Positions 33,701 to 45,800 of a stretch of DNA of 64,000 nt are shown piece by piece. Made by a program: the position numbers and the translations under genes. The DNA comes from Seison nebaliae (taxonomy: Eukaryota; Rotifera; Pararotatoria; Seisonacea; Seisonidae). The notes under the pieces were generated by a model. That model saw only the letters and a list, made by a program, of their open reading frames with translations, searched no databases and was not told the DNA's origin. Every line of letters starts with the position of its first letter. Position 1 is the stretch's first letter. The stretch spans positions 1-64,000 of the forward strand of contig JALJEE010001132.1 in assembly GCA_023231475.1 (NCBI GenBank), given 5' to 3'.

Positions 33701-33912
33701 TACGGAATGATTTTGACAGCGACAGGTCGTTGTGTTCGTCGTTCTCTTCCGGCGTAAACAACTCCGAAACCTCCATTGCCGATTTCACGTGAAACGATAT
33801 AATTCTTTTGAAATTCGATCTCACTTCCAATACGAATTTGATTCATATTTATCTTCTCTTCTCTGTTTTGAATAAATCGATCGAATTTTTTATTTCCTAT
33901 TTTATTCCCCAA
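30718..33912 (-). CDS. PIM: PIM-family Ser/Thr kinase with a very long C-terminal tail
   Basis: Single exon, 1,064 residues; vertebrate PIM kinases have 310-400. The kinase domain (about residues 38-290) has GNGGFGVVYAG, PVAVKIIPYEKI, the hinge ERPEHCVDLFDYI with the PIM-specific ERPE, HRDLKDENI, LIDFGSGA, FDGTRVYSPPEWI and WSLGILLYDMMMGDIPFE. All catalytic residues are present. PIM kinases are constitutively active and promote growth and survival. The remaining 770 residues are mostly Ser, Thr, Asn and Lys low complexity. The last 150 residues are different: a Ser-Arg segment with RSGSLPDIHR and then predicted charged helices, which suggests a folded or partner-binding end. ATG 33912 is the first in frame; 33846 (MNQIRIG) is an alternative start. 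The stop lies 957 bp from GDI. Confidence 0.92.
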   Translation of the reverse strand: MGNKIGNKKFDRFIQNREEKINMNQIRIGSEIEFQKNYIVSREIGNGGFGVVYAGRERRTQRPVAVKIIPYEKINDWYCIDGKRCLPMEIVLLANVDSVIGIVHLIEFYQTTNGDFIIVLERPEHCVDLFDYIEQKGCLGERQAKKFFAQILITICGLTKYNVWHRDLKDENIIVDMEEEKVYLIDFGSGAFTQSKDFKTFDGTRVYSPPEWIRHRHYSGEAATIWSLGILLYDMMMGDIPFEYDQEICNCIIDFRRKPLSNECRDIILACLTVDPDERITLKELIKHPWVINSFRDEMNEMLKSINLSLLNNNTDMSQLNEKRDMHHMLVEWTEKHHHRHHHRQQKQQLNRQKTLRMMKECPSFDHSLLSKNYLSFIFPSNNVNSNNLNSNSITFREWLSLKQTFNKSYMTFQNYSTFLRIQTGEQQKLEMMKKKRKKISENNETKNSQEKLMVDGKSSLLVSSLHSTSSTSSISSSSSSSNSVNLKNGKRRNNVSSIRKEEDLKKKNNDNESSRQQIRNESNLGKDISNNLNGISLSSSSSVSSTSPFVASHSSRKGGKLQWWKSLFSSFISTSSKRNSHRQIKNSKNSSTMTTMRTTTMATNVTSPKLSSPLSPPSSSHHSTNGLKRSRIVPSALLRNSHNSSFYRVRSLSRQCATFPPLFCRSNSSPSKLNEIHLTKREVEEDEKMKGRIRNTSSFSSSLGKCERLNNDVHQSLISSSYLLSSPLKIMKNEQTKEQYQNESGISTSNLMSNNSSIFRHQNHLTESKFQYHHPTTTTTTTIPISERTTITSKSSTVTTTISTTMSSIQLKSSSTPPFVVSPINSSNCLPIQLYQTTASTPNCSTTTSSSSSSSSSQPSSSSITSSIVHCSDLISTNSVPSQLIDLWSTMNTGKNDEGDSFKHLSPQDDHHISTSFPLAKDIQLTKTQQRYCELRLKQLRIGCIKKTSTRFSRSGSLPDIHRTLKRVSDNRMTLNTRRQLHYMIMAYTKKFSLETQVRKVLNEKKAKKERFLKELLQHARILVNLIKIQSRITESSSTEQLNVMEKILKIKSTVRLHIPVMQ

Positions 33913-35149
33913 TAATTTAAATTAATTTCTTTCAATTCCTCTCACAATTCTAATCATTTGAAATCATTGATCGAAATCAAGCGCATAAGGAGACGGATGA
34001 TAATGGGTCACCGATCTCGATGTTTCTTTTGAGATTATACTCAAAATGAGATTGAATCAATTCTCTCAACAAGTGAAGTTGTTGAAGAAGGAATTAGTTA
34101 GAAATGGAAATTCTGAAGGAGAAAGAAAAAAAATTTAATTAGAATTTAATTTGCTCTCATAATATAAATATATCTCATATACCATATATATATTAATTGG
34201 AAATATGTTTGATGGGAATATGAATCGTTTTCAATTTATAAAAGGAATGATTAGGGAGGACATGGAATCCGTTCGACTGGCGAACACACACCCTCCCTCC
34301 CCTACTTTAGCACAAATATTATCTCCTATATTCTAGCTCTTAATCCATATCTCCCCCTCATCTTGCATGGTAAACAAGAATTTTATGTGTACACAACTCG
34401 TACACATTTCCCCTCTGACATATCCTTGAGTATATCGCCTCCCCATACACCTTTCCTTCCTGTTCATATTATTCTTCTTTTTCTTTCTGTTCTTTTGCGC
34501 GTACAATTTATGTAATTTACACATATATCGAATACAGTAGCGGACACATCGGAACAATTCTAATCGGCAATGTAAACTGAATGAATATATGTGCCCATCC
34601 TATCCCATCCTATCACACTCCTCCTCTCTCGCTCGTTCTCCCCTTCCCCCCTACGAATCAGTTAGATTGTTCCGTCCAATTCTCAGTGGTATGAATTGGG
34701 AAGACGGCAGGGGAAAAGAAGAGAATTGGCGAGAGAAATTTGTTTGTTTAATTGGATGAAAAACGAAGAAGAGAATATGTGTGAAGAAAGAAGGAAGGAG
34801 ATTTCACTTTAAAAATTAGAAAAGGAAAAACTTCGATTTCAAGTTACATAATAGAAATGAGAAAGGTACGAAATGGTGGACAGGACGAGATGATTGTAAC
34901 ACAATCCGTCCGTTCGCCGATCGACCGATTTAATATTTCGATAAGAATCAAGAAACATCATTAAACCAATATCTGAACATATAAAACGACAAAGAAAAAT
35001 AACCATAATACCAGTCCATCCAGGCTGTACCTACATCGACTAAACACCATAAAAAATAAATTGAGATCCATAAAATTTAATTTAATTCATATTAGATCAT
35101 TCGAGAAAAACAACACATGATGAGACCGACAGTCTATTGCTATTAATTA
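33913..35149. promoter_or_regulatory. Upstream region of the PIM kinase gene
   Basis: Presumed promoter and 5' UTR of the minus-strand kinase. Part of it (about 34280-34670) is unusually C/T-rich on the plus strand, with CCCTCCCTCCCC and CCCCTTCCCCCC runs and tandem CCATCCTATC, unlike the AT-rich surroundings. No coding exon was found. Confidence 0.35.
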
Positions 35150-35717
35150 GCATCTCCGCTATCCGGACAATTCTCAACCTTTCCATTTTACTATCAATAA
35201 AGGACAGTTATCAACCCCTAAAGTGATGATTCGGACAGTTCTGAATCCTAAAAGTGATGATTCGGACATTTCTTAACCTTAAAAACATAATTTTTTAAAC
35301 ATAGTTACAACATGACCTTCTGAACAGAACTCCAAAAAATCTAAGAAAACTTTTAAATATTAGGGAAGAAAAAATGTCAGGAAAAACATGTGGAAAAGTT
35401 GTCATTGGATAGACTACGATAGATATAGCTCGATATCTTCGAACATTCCATTTTTCTGAGCTGAATACTAATAGTCCTTATATTACTAAACAATTTTCCA
35501 AAAAATAACTGCTTCAAATATACATTTAGAGTTGAGAACTGTTCGAATGATGACATTTAAGGTGGAGAACTGTCCGAAAAACACTTTTAAGGTTGAGATC
35601 TGTCCGATTATCTTTCTAAGTTTGAGAACTTTACAAAATGAAAAAAATTGGGTTGAGAACTGTAATTTGTTTATAATAAAATGGAAAGGTTGAGAACTGT
35701 CCGTGAATCACATCTCC
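35150..35717. mobile_element. Foldback element 1 with 8-bp flanking repeat
   Basis: Element 35158-35709. Flanks are GCATCTCC (35150-35157) and ACATCTCC (35710-35717), 7 of 8 identical, a likely target-site duplication. The left end is GCTATCCGGACAATTCT; the right end, reversed, is GATTCACGGACAGTTCT. Each arm repeats a unit of about 35-40 bp with core CGGACAGTTCTCAACC (left) or GGTTGAGAACTGTCCG (right), at least three degenerate copies on the left and five on the right. The outer units match over about 35 bp as inverted repeats. The centre (about 35300-35520) is AT-rich without an ORF. No transposase, so non-autonomous. Confidence 0.75.
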
Positions 35718-36365
35718 TACCACCCTCCTTGTACAAAAGTTAACTCTTTCACAGAATTTCTATATATATATCTGCATCTCCTCTCTCACTCGTTCTTTCT
35801 TCCTCGTCGTTTCGTCCGAGAGAGAAAATATTTTAAGAAAAACTCTAATAATTTCAATGTTAATGACTTGTTGTTATTATTAAAAGAGCTGTTTATCCTT
35901 TATCATTCCATTTTTCCTTTGAAAAAATTTCTTCTTCTTTTTCAAAACAATTTATTACGTATATCAAAAATTATCGAGATCGAGATCGTATATCGAGAAG
36001 GAAATCCATATAATAATTACTAAAACGTATTATTAGATAATTATTTAACAAACTTATATCCCACCGCACGTCAAACTTAATACAGGTCATCTTATCTACA
36101 AAACTTACAATTCTTTCTCTAACTTTCTCTCAACAAAAAAATGAATATATCAGAAATATTTTTTCAAAGTAAATTTTGTTTCAAACAAAAAACAACTAGA
36201 AATTTTCTGAAATGAACATTTATGTTTTCTTTCTTTTCGGCACTATTCTTCCATTTGTTGGGGGGAAAGAAGGGATAAGTTATGATGCAAATCTCATGGC
36301 TTATTTCATCTTTTCATTGTAATTCGGAGAGAACATACAAATTCGACCTTATGTTTTTTAGCTGA

Positions 36366-36388
36366 AGAATGAATGAATGAATGAATGA
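36366..36388. repeat. (GAAT)n simple repeat
   Basis: About five GAAT/ATGA tetranucleotide units. Confidence 0.85.
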
Positions 36389-38829
36389 AAAAGAAATGGA
36401 GATTCGATTTCCGATGGTCGCTAGAAACTTCCCCCGTACTCCAATACGGATAGTAGTCCGTGTGAAAATCGAACTTAAAATGGAAATTCCTTCGACAGAA
36501 AAGAAGAAACGCTTGAATGAAGTGTATTTGTTTATTCGTACATAAGAATCGGGAACATTCACTTCAACAGTTACGATAAACGATGTGCCACAAATAAACA
36601 ATTAGAAACGATTTTAATTTATTGTAGTGGAATGTTTCTATAGTTCTCAATTATTAAATTTTCCGACCTTCAAATCGTTTTGATCAGACATAGAAACTGA
36701 TTGGGAAATAGAAACATACATTATAGCATGTGAATGTATGGCGGAAAAAAACATAAAAACAAAATATTTTCTTTTTCTGAAGTCGCAGAAAAATCGAACT
36801 TCAAACTATCACAACTGTAGTAAATATTATTTTCATATTTGGAAGTAGAAGAAACAAAGATCATTTTTTTCTTTGTACAAAAATCATAATGCATAATTAA
36901 AATTTTGTCAGTCAATTCAAATTAATGCCGTCTATATTCACCTCCAAATCACCCATTATGGGTAGACTGATAATTATTTACTGATATAGTCGGAGAACAA
37001 CAAGTTTAAATAAAAAACTTCTGTCTCAGAAGACTGGATGTACAGATGTGACCGATGTATAAATGAGAAAAATGGTATTTGTATTCAATTGGAATGGTGA
37101 AAAGTTTGCACTTTTAATGCAAACTCTTCTGATGCTAAATACTTTTGTTTCTTTTCTTCTCTAATTGATTCTAATAATAATGATTACACAGAAAAAAGTA
37201 ACAAAAGTATTTGGTGAGAAAAAAATGAACTCGAAACACGAACGTTAGAAAGGTTATTTCTGAGATTTTTTGTTTCGTAACTGAAATATTTTCTTTCTGG
37301 ATGGCAACAATGAACAGAATGGAAATTAATTAAAAAGTTCGAATGGAGGAGTTATGAGAGAGGGAGGAAGGTAGCAGAGTTATGAAATGGCGACTAAGAG
37401 AAATAATAGGAATAACTTCCCAAATGATTCTAACTACATAAATAGATCAGTTTTGAAAATTCCTTAAGAAATTCTCCTCCCACGCACTTTTTTAAACGTT
37501 CTCAATGACAAATTGAGGCGTAAAGAAGTTCCACGCATTTCACCAAGTAAACAAGAAAGGAATAGAACGGGCATGATGTTCAATTTATCTTGTGATTAAT
37601 GGGCAAACTTCAACTTTCACATAAAACTATTAAGTTTGGAGGAGGGGAAGGTTAGGGGGACAAGTAGAACCGAATAATTATAATCTCAAATATCCACACT
37701 CATCCCAATTCTCGAATAAAAACAGAAAAATATATAATAATGAAGAATAAGTGAATAACATATGTATCCCCCTTCAACTTTCGTCTTTAAATCTCCTCGA
37801 TGCACTTCCATGAGGAGAGTATTGGTGTTTAATAAACAATTTGTCGTTTCCTAGAAACTTCCCAATTTGCTACCAGTGGACTAACATTGGGAGAAATGAT
37901 GAACTTATAAATTTGTGGAAAATGAATTAGCAAGTTGAACACATTTTCCCATGTCTATTTTTTATGAGAAAGAAAAAGTTGAGTTTACGTAATTTTATGG
38001 CATCTTTTGTTTACGTCCACTTGAAAATACCAGACTAATTAGTTGAACTAGGAAGGAGAGATTCTGTATAAAAATGAAAGTCTGTAAGACGAGTCGAATG
38101 ACATGGCTACCGAATGACAGGTTGAGAGAACTGTAAAGAAAACATTCTCATTTCATTCACAAACACAAATTTTTCATTCATTTATCTATTCACTCACCTG
38201 AAATGGTGATGGAAATCGATCGGAGAAAAAGGCTAAGTGAAAAAGTGAAATTGATTTCTTAGGTTTGGGAGAGGAAATTAGTCGAATGATTTATGGATTT
38301 AAGACGATATATAACATTATGAATGAAGTCCGATTCGATTAATGACAAATAAATTTTCTTATTCCAATAACAAATAAACAACAACAAATAAATTGAACGA
38401 GATTTATCCGAGAGGAAAATGACCGTTCCTTTACCCAATTTCCCTGCAAGAACAGACAATTAGACAAAACGAAAGCGGGTAAAATGTCATTTCTAATCAT
38501 TTTCATTACGAAAATTTCGAATCATTTACTTCTCATTATTTATATCCATATTTCGCTAACTAAAATAAATGTTGTACGCATAATATATTTACGACGGGCG
38601 TATAACATTCACTTACTCCGAATAAGTTCAACTCGACTTCAATATTTTATTTGCATTCGAATAAACAACGTAGTTATAGTATAATAATTACTATTGGCAA
38701 TGGCATGAATCAACTAATATGAAAAAAGAAGGGAGAAGGAAATGTTGAATATGATTTTCTCATGGAAAATGTTTTTTCCCCAAACAATATTTTTCACTCA
38801 TTTTTCTCATAATAAATAGTCGCCAAACA

Positions 38830-38876
38830 GAAAGAAAGAAAGAATGAATGAAAGAAAGAAAGAAATAAAGAAAGAA
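38830..38876. repeat. (GAAA)n simple repeat
   Basis: GAAA tetranucleotide tract of about 47 bp with GAAT and TAAA interruptions. Confidence 0.9.
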
Positions 38877-41800
38877 CTTTCTTTTTCATCATATTCACTA
38901 TTTCTATTTTCTTCCACAATGACTTCCATTTCCTTCATTCCAAACTACTAAATCCTCTCCCCTGTGAATGTTTCCTTCCAATAATTAACCCGTCAAATAC
39001 AACCAAAACAAATAAACACACTGCATAAAAATTGCCATTTAAATTTTGATCACAATTTCAATGACCGAAATACCAAATATGATGTGCCTTATTCTTTTTC
39101 AACATTTCGTTCAATTACTTCTTATGGAGCAATTAATTTCGATGTAAATCATGTTTATCATAAATCGATTTTACTAATCAATATCAAGTAATAGCACGTG
39201 GAAAATCGAAAGGAAAATCGTAAACATAATAAAAATATTTTTTTTGAATATAAAAATTTGTACTATGATCGAAAAGGAATTTTTTTTTCAAAATAGTCAC
39301 GCAAACTGAAATTAGTGAGTTCGCCTGTCCTTCAGGATAGGATGGATGGCATTCTTCAAACCGTAAAGACTAGATGATTTGATGGAGAAGTGTGAGGCGG
39401 ATTTATATAAAACCGAAAAAGTAACTAGATATCTTTTAGTTTGGTGAACGATGTGCGAATAACTATAAATTAAATTTAACATGGTGCAAACTGTTAATTT
39501 GATGTTTGAAGATGTTAATTTGATATTTAAAAATAATTCTTCTTCCCGATAAAATTTGTTTACTTATACCAAAAACGAGACACAATTAATTACCATCATT
39601 GTAAGTTAGACACAACAAAGTGTGTCGGAATAAATTGATAAGATGATTTAGTAGCGAATTTTCACGGTTTCCTCTCGTCAATTTTTGACGAATGATAATA
39701 AATTGAATAAACAAACACAATTGGAGATGGATTTACAGTAGAGATATAGTACATATTTGTGGTATGGAAATTAGTCATGTCAGGAACGGTTGGAAATTTA
39801 GAGACATATATATTTTTGGTATCGACTTAGAATGAGGGAAAGTTCTGAATGAAAATCTTCAAAATTACAAATTCTCGTCAACATTCCTATTAAATAAACA
39901 TTTGGAATGAAAAGGGTGGAGGGGTGACGATGATATGAGAAAAAGACATGTTCCAGTAAACGGATATATTGTGATGTACGTTTTTCTTCTAAATGAATTT
40001 CTCTCTATCATTCGACGAAATTGGCATTCCAAGATTGTTCGGTCCCCAGATGGAGATGAAGCGAATGGGAGATTATAAGAGATTCTTATTATAGGAAATA
40101 AGTGGAATTCCCCAAATTTTCAAAATACTAAAATTTCATGTTGATGTTGACGATCTTATGTACATAGAATTGTGTATACAGGATTCTATTTACTAGAGAA
40201 AAGCAAAAAATTTGTAAGGTTGATGATTTGATGGCAGGTATAATATAATGTCTGGAAATAAGAAAAATAATGGATGATGTTCAAATAGAAGACAAATAGA
40301 AAAGTCTTGGAAGAAGAATGGTCTCAATAAGTGGTTCAAGGTTAATTCGAAAGGAAGAGAGTGATGCCGTTCTTATGAAACATAGTTTTACCTGTAAATA
40401 GACAAAATGGTTTGAATGAATTTTCCATCATTCGGATAAGAATGTTTAGAGAGATTGAGTATGGAATGAAGACAAATAGCAATTCTGGTAGTTAGAGAAA
40501 TATTCGTACGTTTTACGTAGGTCCTCTTTTCACAATGAAAATAAATATAATTTGAAATTTGTGTATATTATTGATGATTACTGAAACATTTCGTAGATTA
40601 CAAATAAAAGGCAAACGCAATTTTACACATTTACATAGAAAGGGATAAAGATTGTTATTAAATGTTGCCTATCCCGAATGAATTGATTGAAAAGGAATAT
40701 AATCGAAGAAAATGATTTCGGACTCTATCCTACTAACAATTTTTAATAACTAATATAAGAATAAATTTTAGCTAAGCGGAGTATGAAGAAAAGACATGAT
40801 TGCCAGAGGGCGTATGCATAGAAGTTAAATAAAGAATATTGAGAGAAGAAAGTTGGAAGGAAAATTATAATTTGGACCATGTTACAAGTATCGTTATTCA
40901 TCCTCCATATACTCGTAATGCTATGTAAATAAATAAACGAACATAAATTTCCATATTATCGAGAGATGTAACGATGGATGAATTAATAGTAGATGTTCAT
41001 TCATTCGTTTCTTTTTTCCTAATGACAATATATGAATAGAGAAAGGAAACAACAGATGAAATAATAGAGAAATGAACGAAATTTTTTTTCAACTGCTGAT
41101 CAGTAAATAAGAATGGATGAAGCATAACAACAACGAACCAATGAAGAAAAAAGTAGTAGAGAGATCTCATTACATGATCGATGAATGTATTTTCGAATGT
41201 ATGCATAAATTCTCTCTATATCAATACATATCGTTATTACTCATATAAATAATTCCATTCATACACAAATAGATAAGAGAATGTATACAGAAATGTGTCA
41301 TAGAGAAGTAGTTTGATTGGGTTTAAGAAGACAATCTCGGTCACAAGATAAATTGGACTAAAAATATAAAGGGAAAACTTGATGGTGGACTTAGCGCTAT
41401 CTTCAAAATGCTCCAATAAAAAACAATTGGGAAAGGATGGAAACTGTGAGATGAATGAAGTGTATGAGGATTTGTAGTTAGACAACTGAGAAATATTTAT
41501 GACTTTTTCTACAAACATTTACAAATAATAATTAACAATGTTAATAATTATTGCTAATTTAACATTTTTAATATATGTTCATAAATTAGAACTAAAACAT
41601 CAGAACATCTACAACGAAACGATAATTGATTGAAGTTTTTTTCGGCTTATTAGTCTCCTTTTCTCCATTCTTCCGATTCTACCAATTTTATTTTCATTAT
41701 ACATCCATTATATCTATAATTCATAATGTCCCTTGGAACTCCCATGTGAAAGAAACATTGAAAAGGATGTACACAAAGAAATGTCTCCATGAACAACTTC

Positions 41801-42319
41801 TACGAACATTTTACTCGATATATCAAAGGCATGGGAAAAGAAAGAAACCAATTGAATTCTTTCTTTTATGTCACTTGAATTGTTTTCTACTTTAATCCAT
41901 TTAATACACAGGCATATACTGTAAACAACATTTTGCATCATATAACGTAATTTTTGGATGGAAAATAGAAAAGCAACAAATGGATAATGAGGAACGAATT
42001 ATGAATGAAAAGAATTTCATATTAATATGTAGACAAATTTAGAAATGACTGACGGAGTAAAATTTATAGGATTTATTATAGTAAAATGTAGAACATGTAT
42101 TCGTCTAAAATATCTCTATGGCTAAGTGTATGAGTCATACATATTCCTTATATGTCTCCATATAATTAATCATTGAGTTTTCCTCCTTCTTATACTGTAA
42201 AAAATTTCTCCAAAACCAGTAGTGAAATGATCATTTCTTCCCCAACTTTTTGGATTATGGAAAATTCATCACTCTTATTTTTTTCCGTCTTTTCATTATC
42301 AAATTTTTCCAATATGGAA

Positions 42320-42815
42320 TTCTCCTCGATTGGAGGACAGTTCTATTCCCTTACGAGTTCTACTCTCTGGTAAAGGAAAAACGGACAGATCTATTCCTTC
42401 CACACCGGACAGAACTACCCTTTCGAAATTTTCGAAATTTTTTCGAAATACTTCTTCCTAAATTAGAAAAAACGTCTTGTTGTCGGATAAACAATAAAAA
42501 CTGTCCATTTAGTAAAAATATAAAATTTACATTGAAGATGACATATGTTATAATTCTAACGAAAAGAGTAAAGCTGTCCGAATTTTTCGAAAGAAGGAGA
42601 AAAAATGTCGAAACATTCCAAAAATGGAGTAGAACTGTCCGAATTTTAGAAAATAGGAGTAGAACTGTCCGAATTTTTTGAAAAAAGGAGTAGAACTGTC
42701 CGAATTTTTCAAAAAAGGAGATGATCTGCCCGTTTTTAAGGAGTAGATCTGTCCGTTTTTTCCAATTTGGGAGTAGAAATCTGAAGGAGTAGAACTGTCC
42801 GGATACCTTCTCCTC
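42320..42815. mobile_element. Foldback element 2 with perfect 8-bp flanking repeat
   Basis: Element 42328-42807, bounded by TTCTCCTC at 42320-42327 and again at 42808-42815, a perfect 8-bp direct repeat. The right end, reversed, is GGTATCCGGACAGTTCT, nearly the left end of element 1; the left end is GATTGGAGGACAGTTCT, like the right end of element 1. The two elements are therefore in opposite orientation. The right arm has tandem units of about 34 bp, GGAGTAGAACTGTCCGAATT and an A-rich spacer (42574-42800, about seven copies). The left arm has three or four diverged inverted copies (42335-42415). Short open frames on both strands here are by-products of the repeats. No transposase. Confidence 0.8.
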
Positions 42816-45800
42816 ACCAGATATTTCTTATTTACGAACTTTCATACACTTATTGATTAAATAAACTTTCAAAAAATGTTAAATTAAGAAAATTTTCTAG
42901 TTGTGAATTAATCTCCATCATAAAAAATATCGAATGAGGAATATCCTTTAATGTAAAAAGCGGGAGAGAAAACGATGGTTTTGGGGAGTGAGGAAATGGC
43001 CGCTTCACTATTTGTTTATAGGGTAAGGAAAATATTGGCAACCCAGTATAACTTGAATAAATTAACTGTTCTAGAGAAATTTACTCTGTACTAGTATGTA
43101 AGCTATATGTAGATCGTTGATGTCGATCGTTTCTCTCGAAACACATGTATTAGTATGTGGTAGTAATATGCTGATTCATCTCCCATGCATAAATGAAACA
43201 AACATACCATATAAAATATAAAATATAAATATCAAACATATGATATATATATATAATATTATAAATAGGTAGCAAGACAAAATCATATCATGATATAGTA
43301 TCCAAATGGAAAAACGAAGATATTCCGTTTAAAAAAAAAATAGAAAATAAAGAACTACACAATAAATGATTTCACATCATTAGATTTTCCTGTTAATTTT
43401 TTCCATTTCAAATAAAAATTAGAACATTTTCCGATTGTTGGGTTATCGACGTTTGAGCTTAGACTTACAATACCTAATGCTTAAATTTCTATGACTCAAA
43501 TGTTCAGAGTTTAAAAAAGTCGATCGTTTGAACTTCGAACGGATTTATAATTAGATTTATATTTTAGATAAATTATTAGATTTAATATCATTAGCCTTAC
43601 GGAGGATATCTACCAGAACGTTTAGTTATTTATCCTTCTAATTTAGGAAAAAAATAGCTTGAATTCATTTCCTTTCAAAAGACGTAATAGAAAGAAAAAG
43701 TTCCTCTTTGATTTTAGGTGGTGATTGTTCGTAATTTGGGAAAAGGCTCAGTGCTTAAAGTTGTGCTTAAATGAGAGATATAGATCGATCATCGAAAAAC
43801 CAATTAATACTGTCTAACTTAAATAATCTTTTTGTATATACAATTGGGTCTTAATTCTTTTCCGGTGGTGGTTCTTATGTCGACGATTTTCCAAACTAAT
43901 GTTTCTTTAGTCTCAAAGTTCTTTTGTCATATCGAATGAAGCATGTCATTATAAAATGGTTGAACGAAGAAACGAACGAATGAAATGAATATAAAGAAGT
44001 TCCCTTCCCAACTGATGGGATTGTAAGGAAAATAATTGAAAAAGAATGAATGAATAAATAGAAAGAGCAAGTGAAGTAGTTGATTCATAAAAGAAGAATG
44101 AATGAATAAGAAGACTATGTGAACCAACAACTAGAACTGGGACTACTCCCTAAACTTATTCATATGAATACGCTAAGTAACTATCGAGAGTTCACTCCCT
44201 TCTTATATTCACGAATAATTTCGATATATACCAATCTCATATTATTTCTCTTCTCAAACAATTAAATGTGAATGAATGGAATGATTGACGCATTTAGTAA
44301 GGCACTCCCACATTTTATTATGGCACGATTGTTATTATATGAATTACGTGCTAATTGGCAATAATTTATTGATTAAAAGAAAATAGACATACTCTTCCAT
44401 CCAATTTTCCCATGGAAAGAAAACTGGATAAAATTCTTTCATTCTTAATAACTTGTTCTATAAATTTGGTTAAGCAATTTTCAACAACAATTTCCCATAT
44501 TTAACGAATAAAGTATGTGAAAATAATTAAATTTAACCGAATGCTTTTATTGAATAAATATCATTTATTAATTTCTCATAATTATTATATTGTTAAAATA
44601 AGTGATTGTTACTTCTTAATCAATATCTCTTATTGCCATATTGATTTCCATCAATGTTAAAATTCAATTTTAATACTCAAATAAATTATGTGAAATTTGA
44701 ACAACTAAAAAGAATTTATGCTGTTTCATTTCGGACGTCTCTCATCTCTCTCATCTTCTACTGTTTCTCACAACATTTTGTTAGTCAATCATTCGTTTTA
44801 TTTGTCACTCACTCAGAATATGATAAAACAAATATTGAGCTATAAAGGATTCTCGCTTACAGAAACGGTTCAGATGATTTAAGGAGAAAGGGGCTTCAAA
44901 TTTCTTTGATTGCTAGTGGAAAATAGTATTTTGAAAATACGTTATGTTCATCTGGAATAAAAAGAAAAAAATAAGTTTGAAAGGCTTCTCCTAATCAAAC
45001 TCTCGACGTAGCAGTCTTTGTAGAATGTGTAATATGAGTCTAATCATTAATACGATTTAGGATAGTATATTCATTCAGTTCTTTTACTGTTTACATAATT
45101 TTTTAATTCATTTACTTTTGAAAAAAGAAGACTTCTTGATACTTCACCATGTGAGAGTCTGTTAGAAATAAACTTTTCTGACCTCGAAAATAGAATAACA
45201 GTGTAAATTTGGAATTCGTGTTGAGTGAAAGAGGAAGAGATCAATCAAAAAGACACAACGTAAATTGAGGCGTTTATCCAGATAAACTTATCAAATAAAT
45301 AAGTGATGGGAAAAAAATAGGAAATACAATTAAAGATATTCAACAGAGATTTAGGATATTCATAAGTTTACGGGGGACTATCTTTCAAAAGACTCTTCTT
45401 GTCTACTACTACTATTACTACTACTTTTTTACTATTTACTATTATTCTCCCATTGGCCATGATGAAGGAAATGACATCGTTATAATAATTTAGTTAGAAA
45501 TGTGAAAAGGATAGTTAAAAATGAGTTGAATGAAATCCGAAGTTGAATAATAATGTTAACTACTTTCCATAACTACTTACTTTTAACAGTCATAGAAAAT
45601 GACTTTGCATAACATTTATAGTTACTCAATAAATCTATCGAAATTCAAAGATTCCACTAACAGAATAAGAGGAATTTCTCTAAAATATAGTCATCTAATA
45701 GTCAAACATTACACTTACATACTATTTAGTATATTGCATGAAACTATTCTTCGTCATCATCAATACTGTCTTAAAAGGTTGCCTGTCGTAAGTAGCACAT

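Larger units (their letters stand above)
35718..42319. other. Gene-poor region, left part
   Basis: About 6.6 kb with only short, unconserved open frames on both strands. I see no exon with a recognisable domain, no tRNA or rRNA. It contains GAAT and GAAA simple repeats and an inverted repeat pair around 37137-37212. It may be intergenic regulatory DNA, a non-coding RNA locus or a long intron of an unseen gene. Confidence 0.45.

Noticed and set aside
35703-36023. 106-codon plus-strand frame starting in foldback element 1
   Set aside because: Composition is that of AT-rich non-coding DNA (Phe, Leu, Ile, Asn, Lys) with no recognisable motif, and the start lies in the repeat end.
42250-42817. 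Open frames of 143 and 89 codons on opposite strands
   Set aside because: They arise from translating the repeated units of foldback element 2; the peptides are repeats of the DNA unit.
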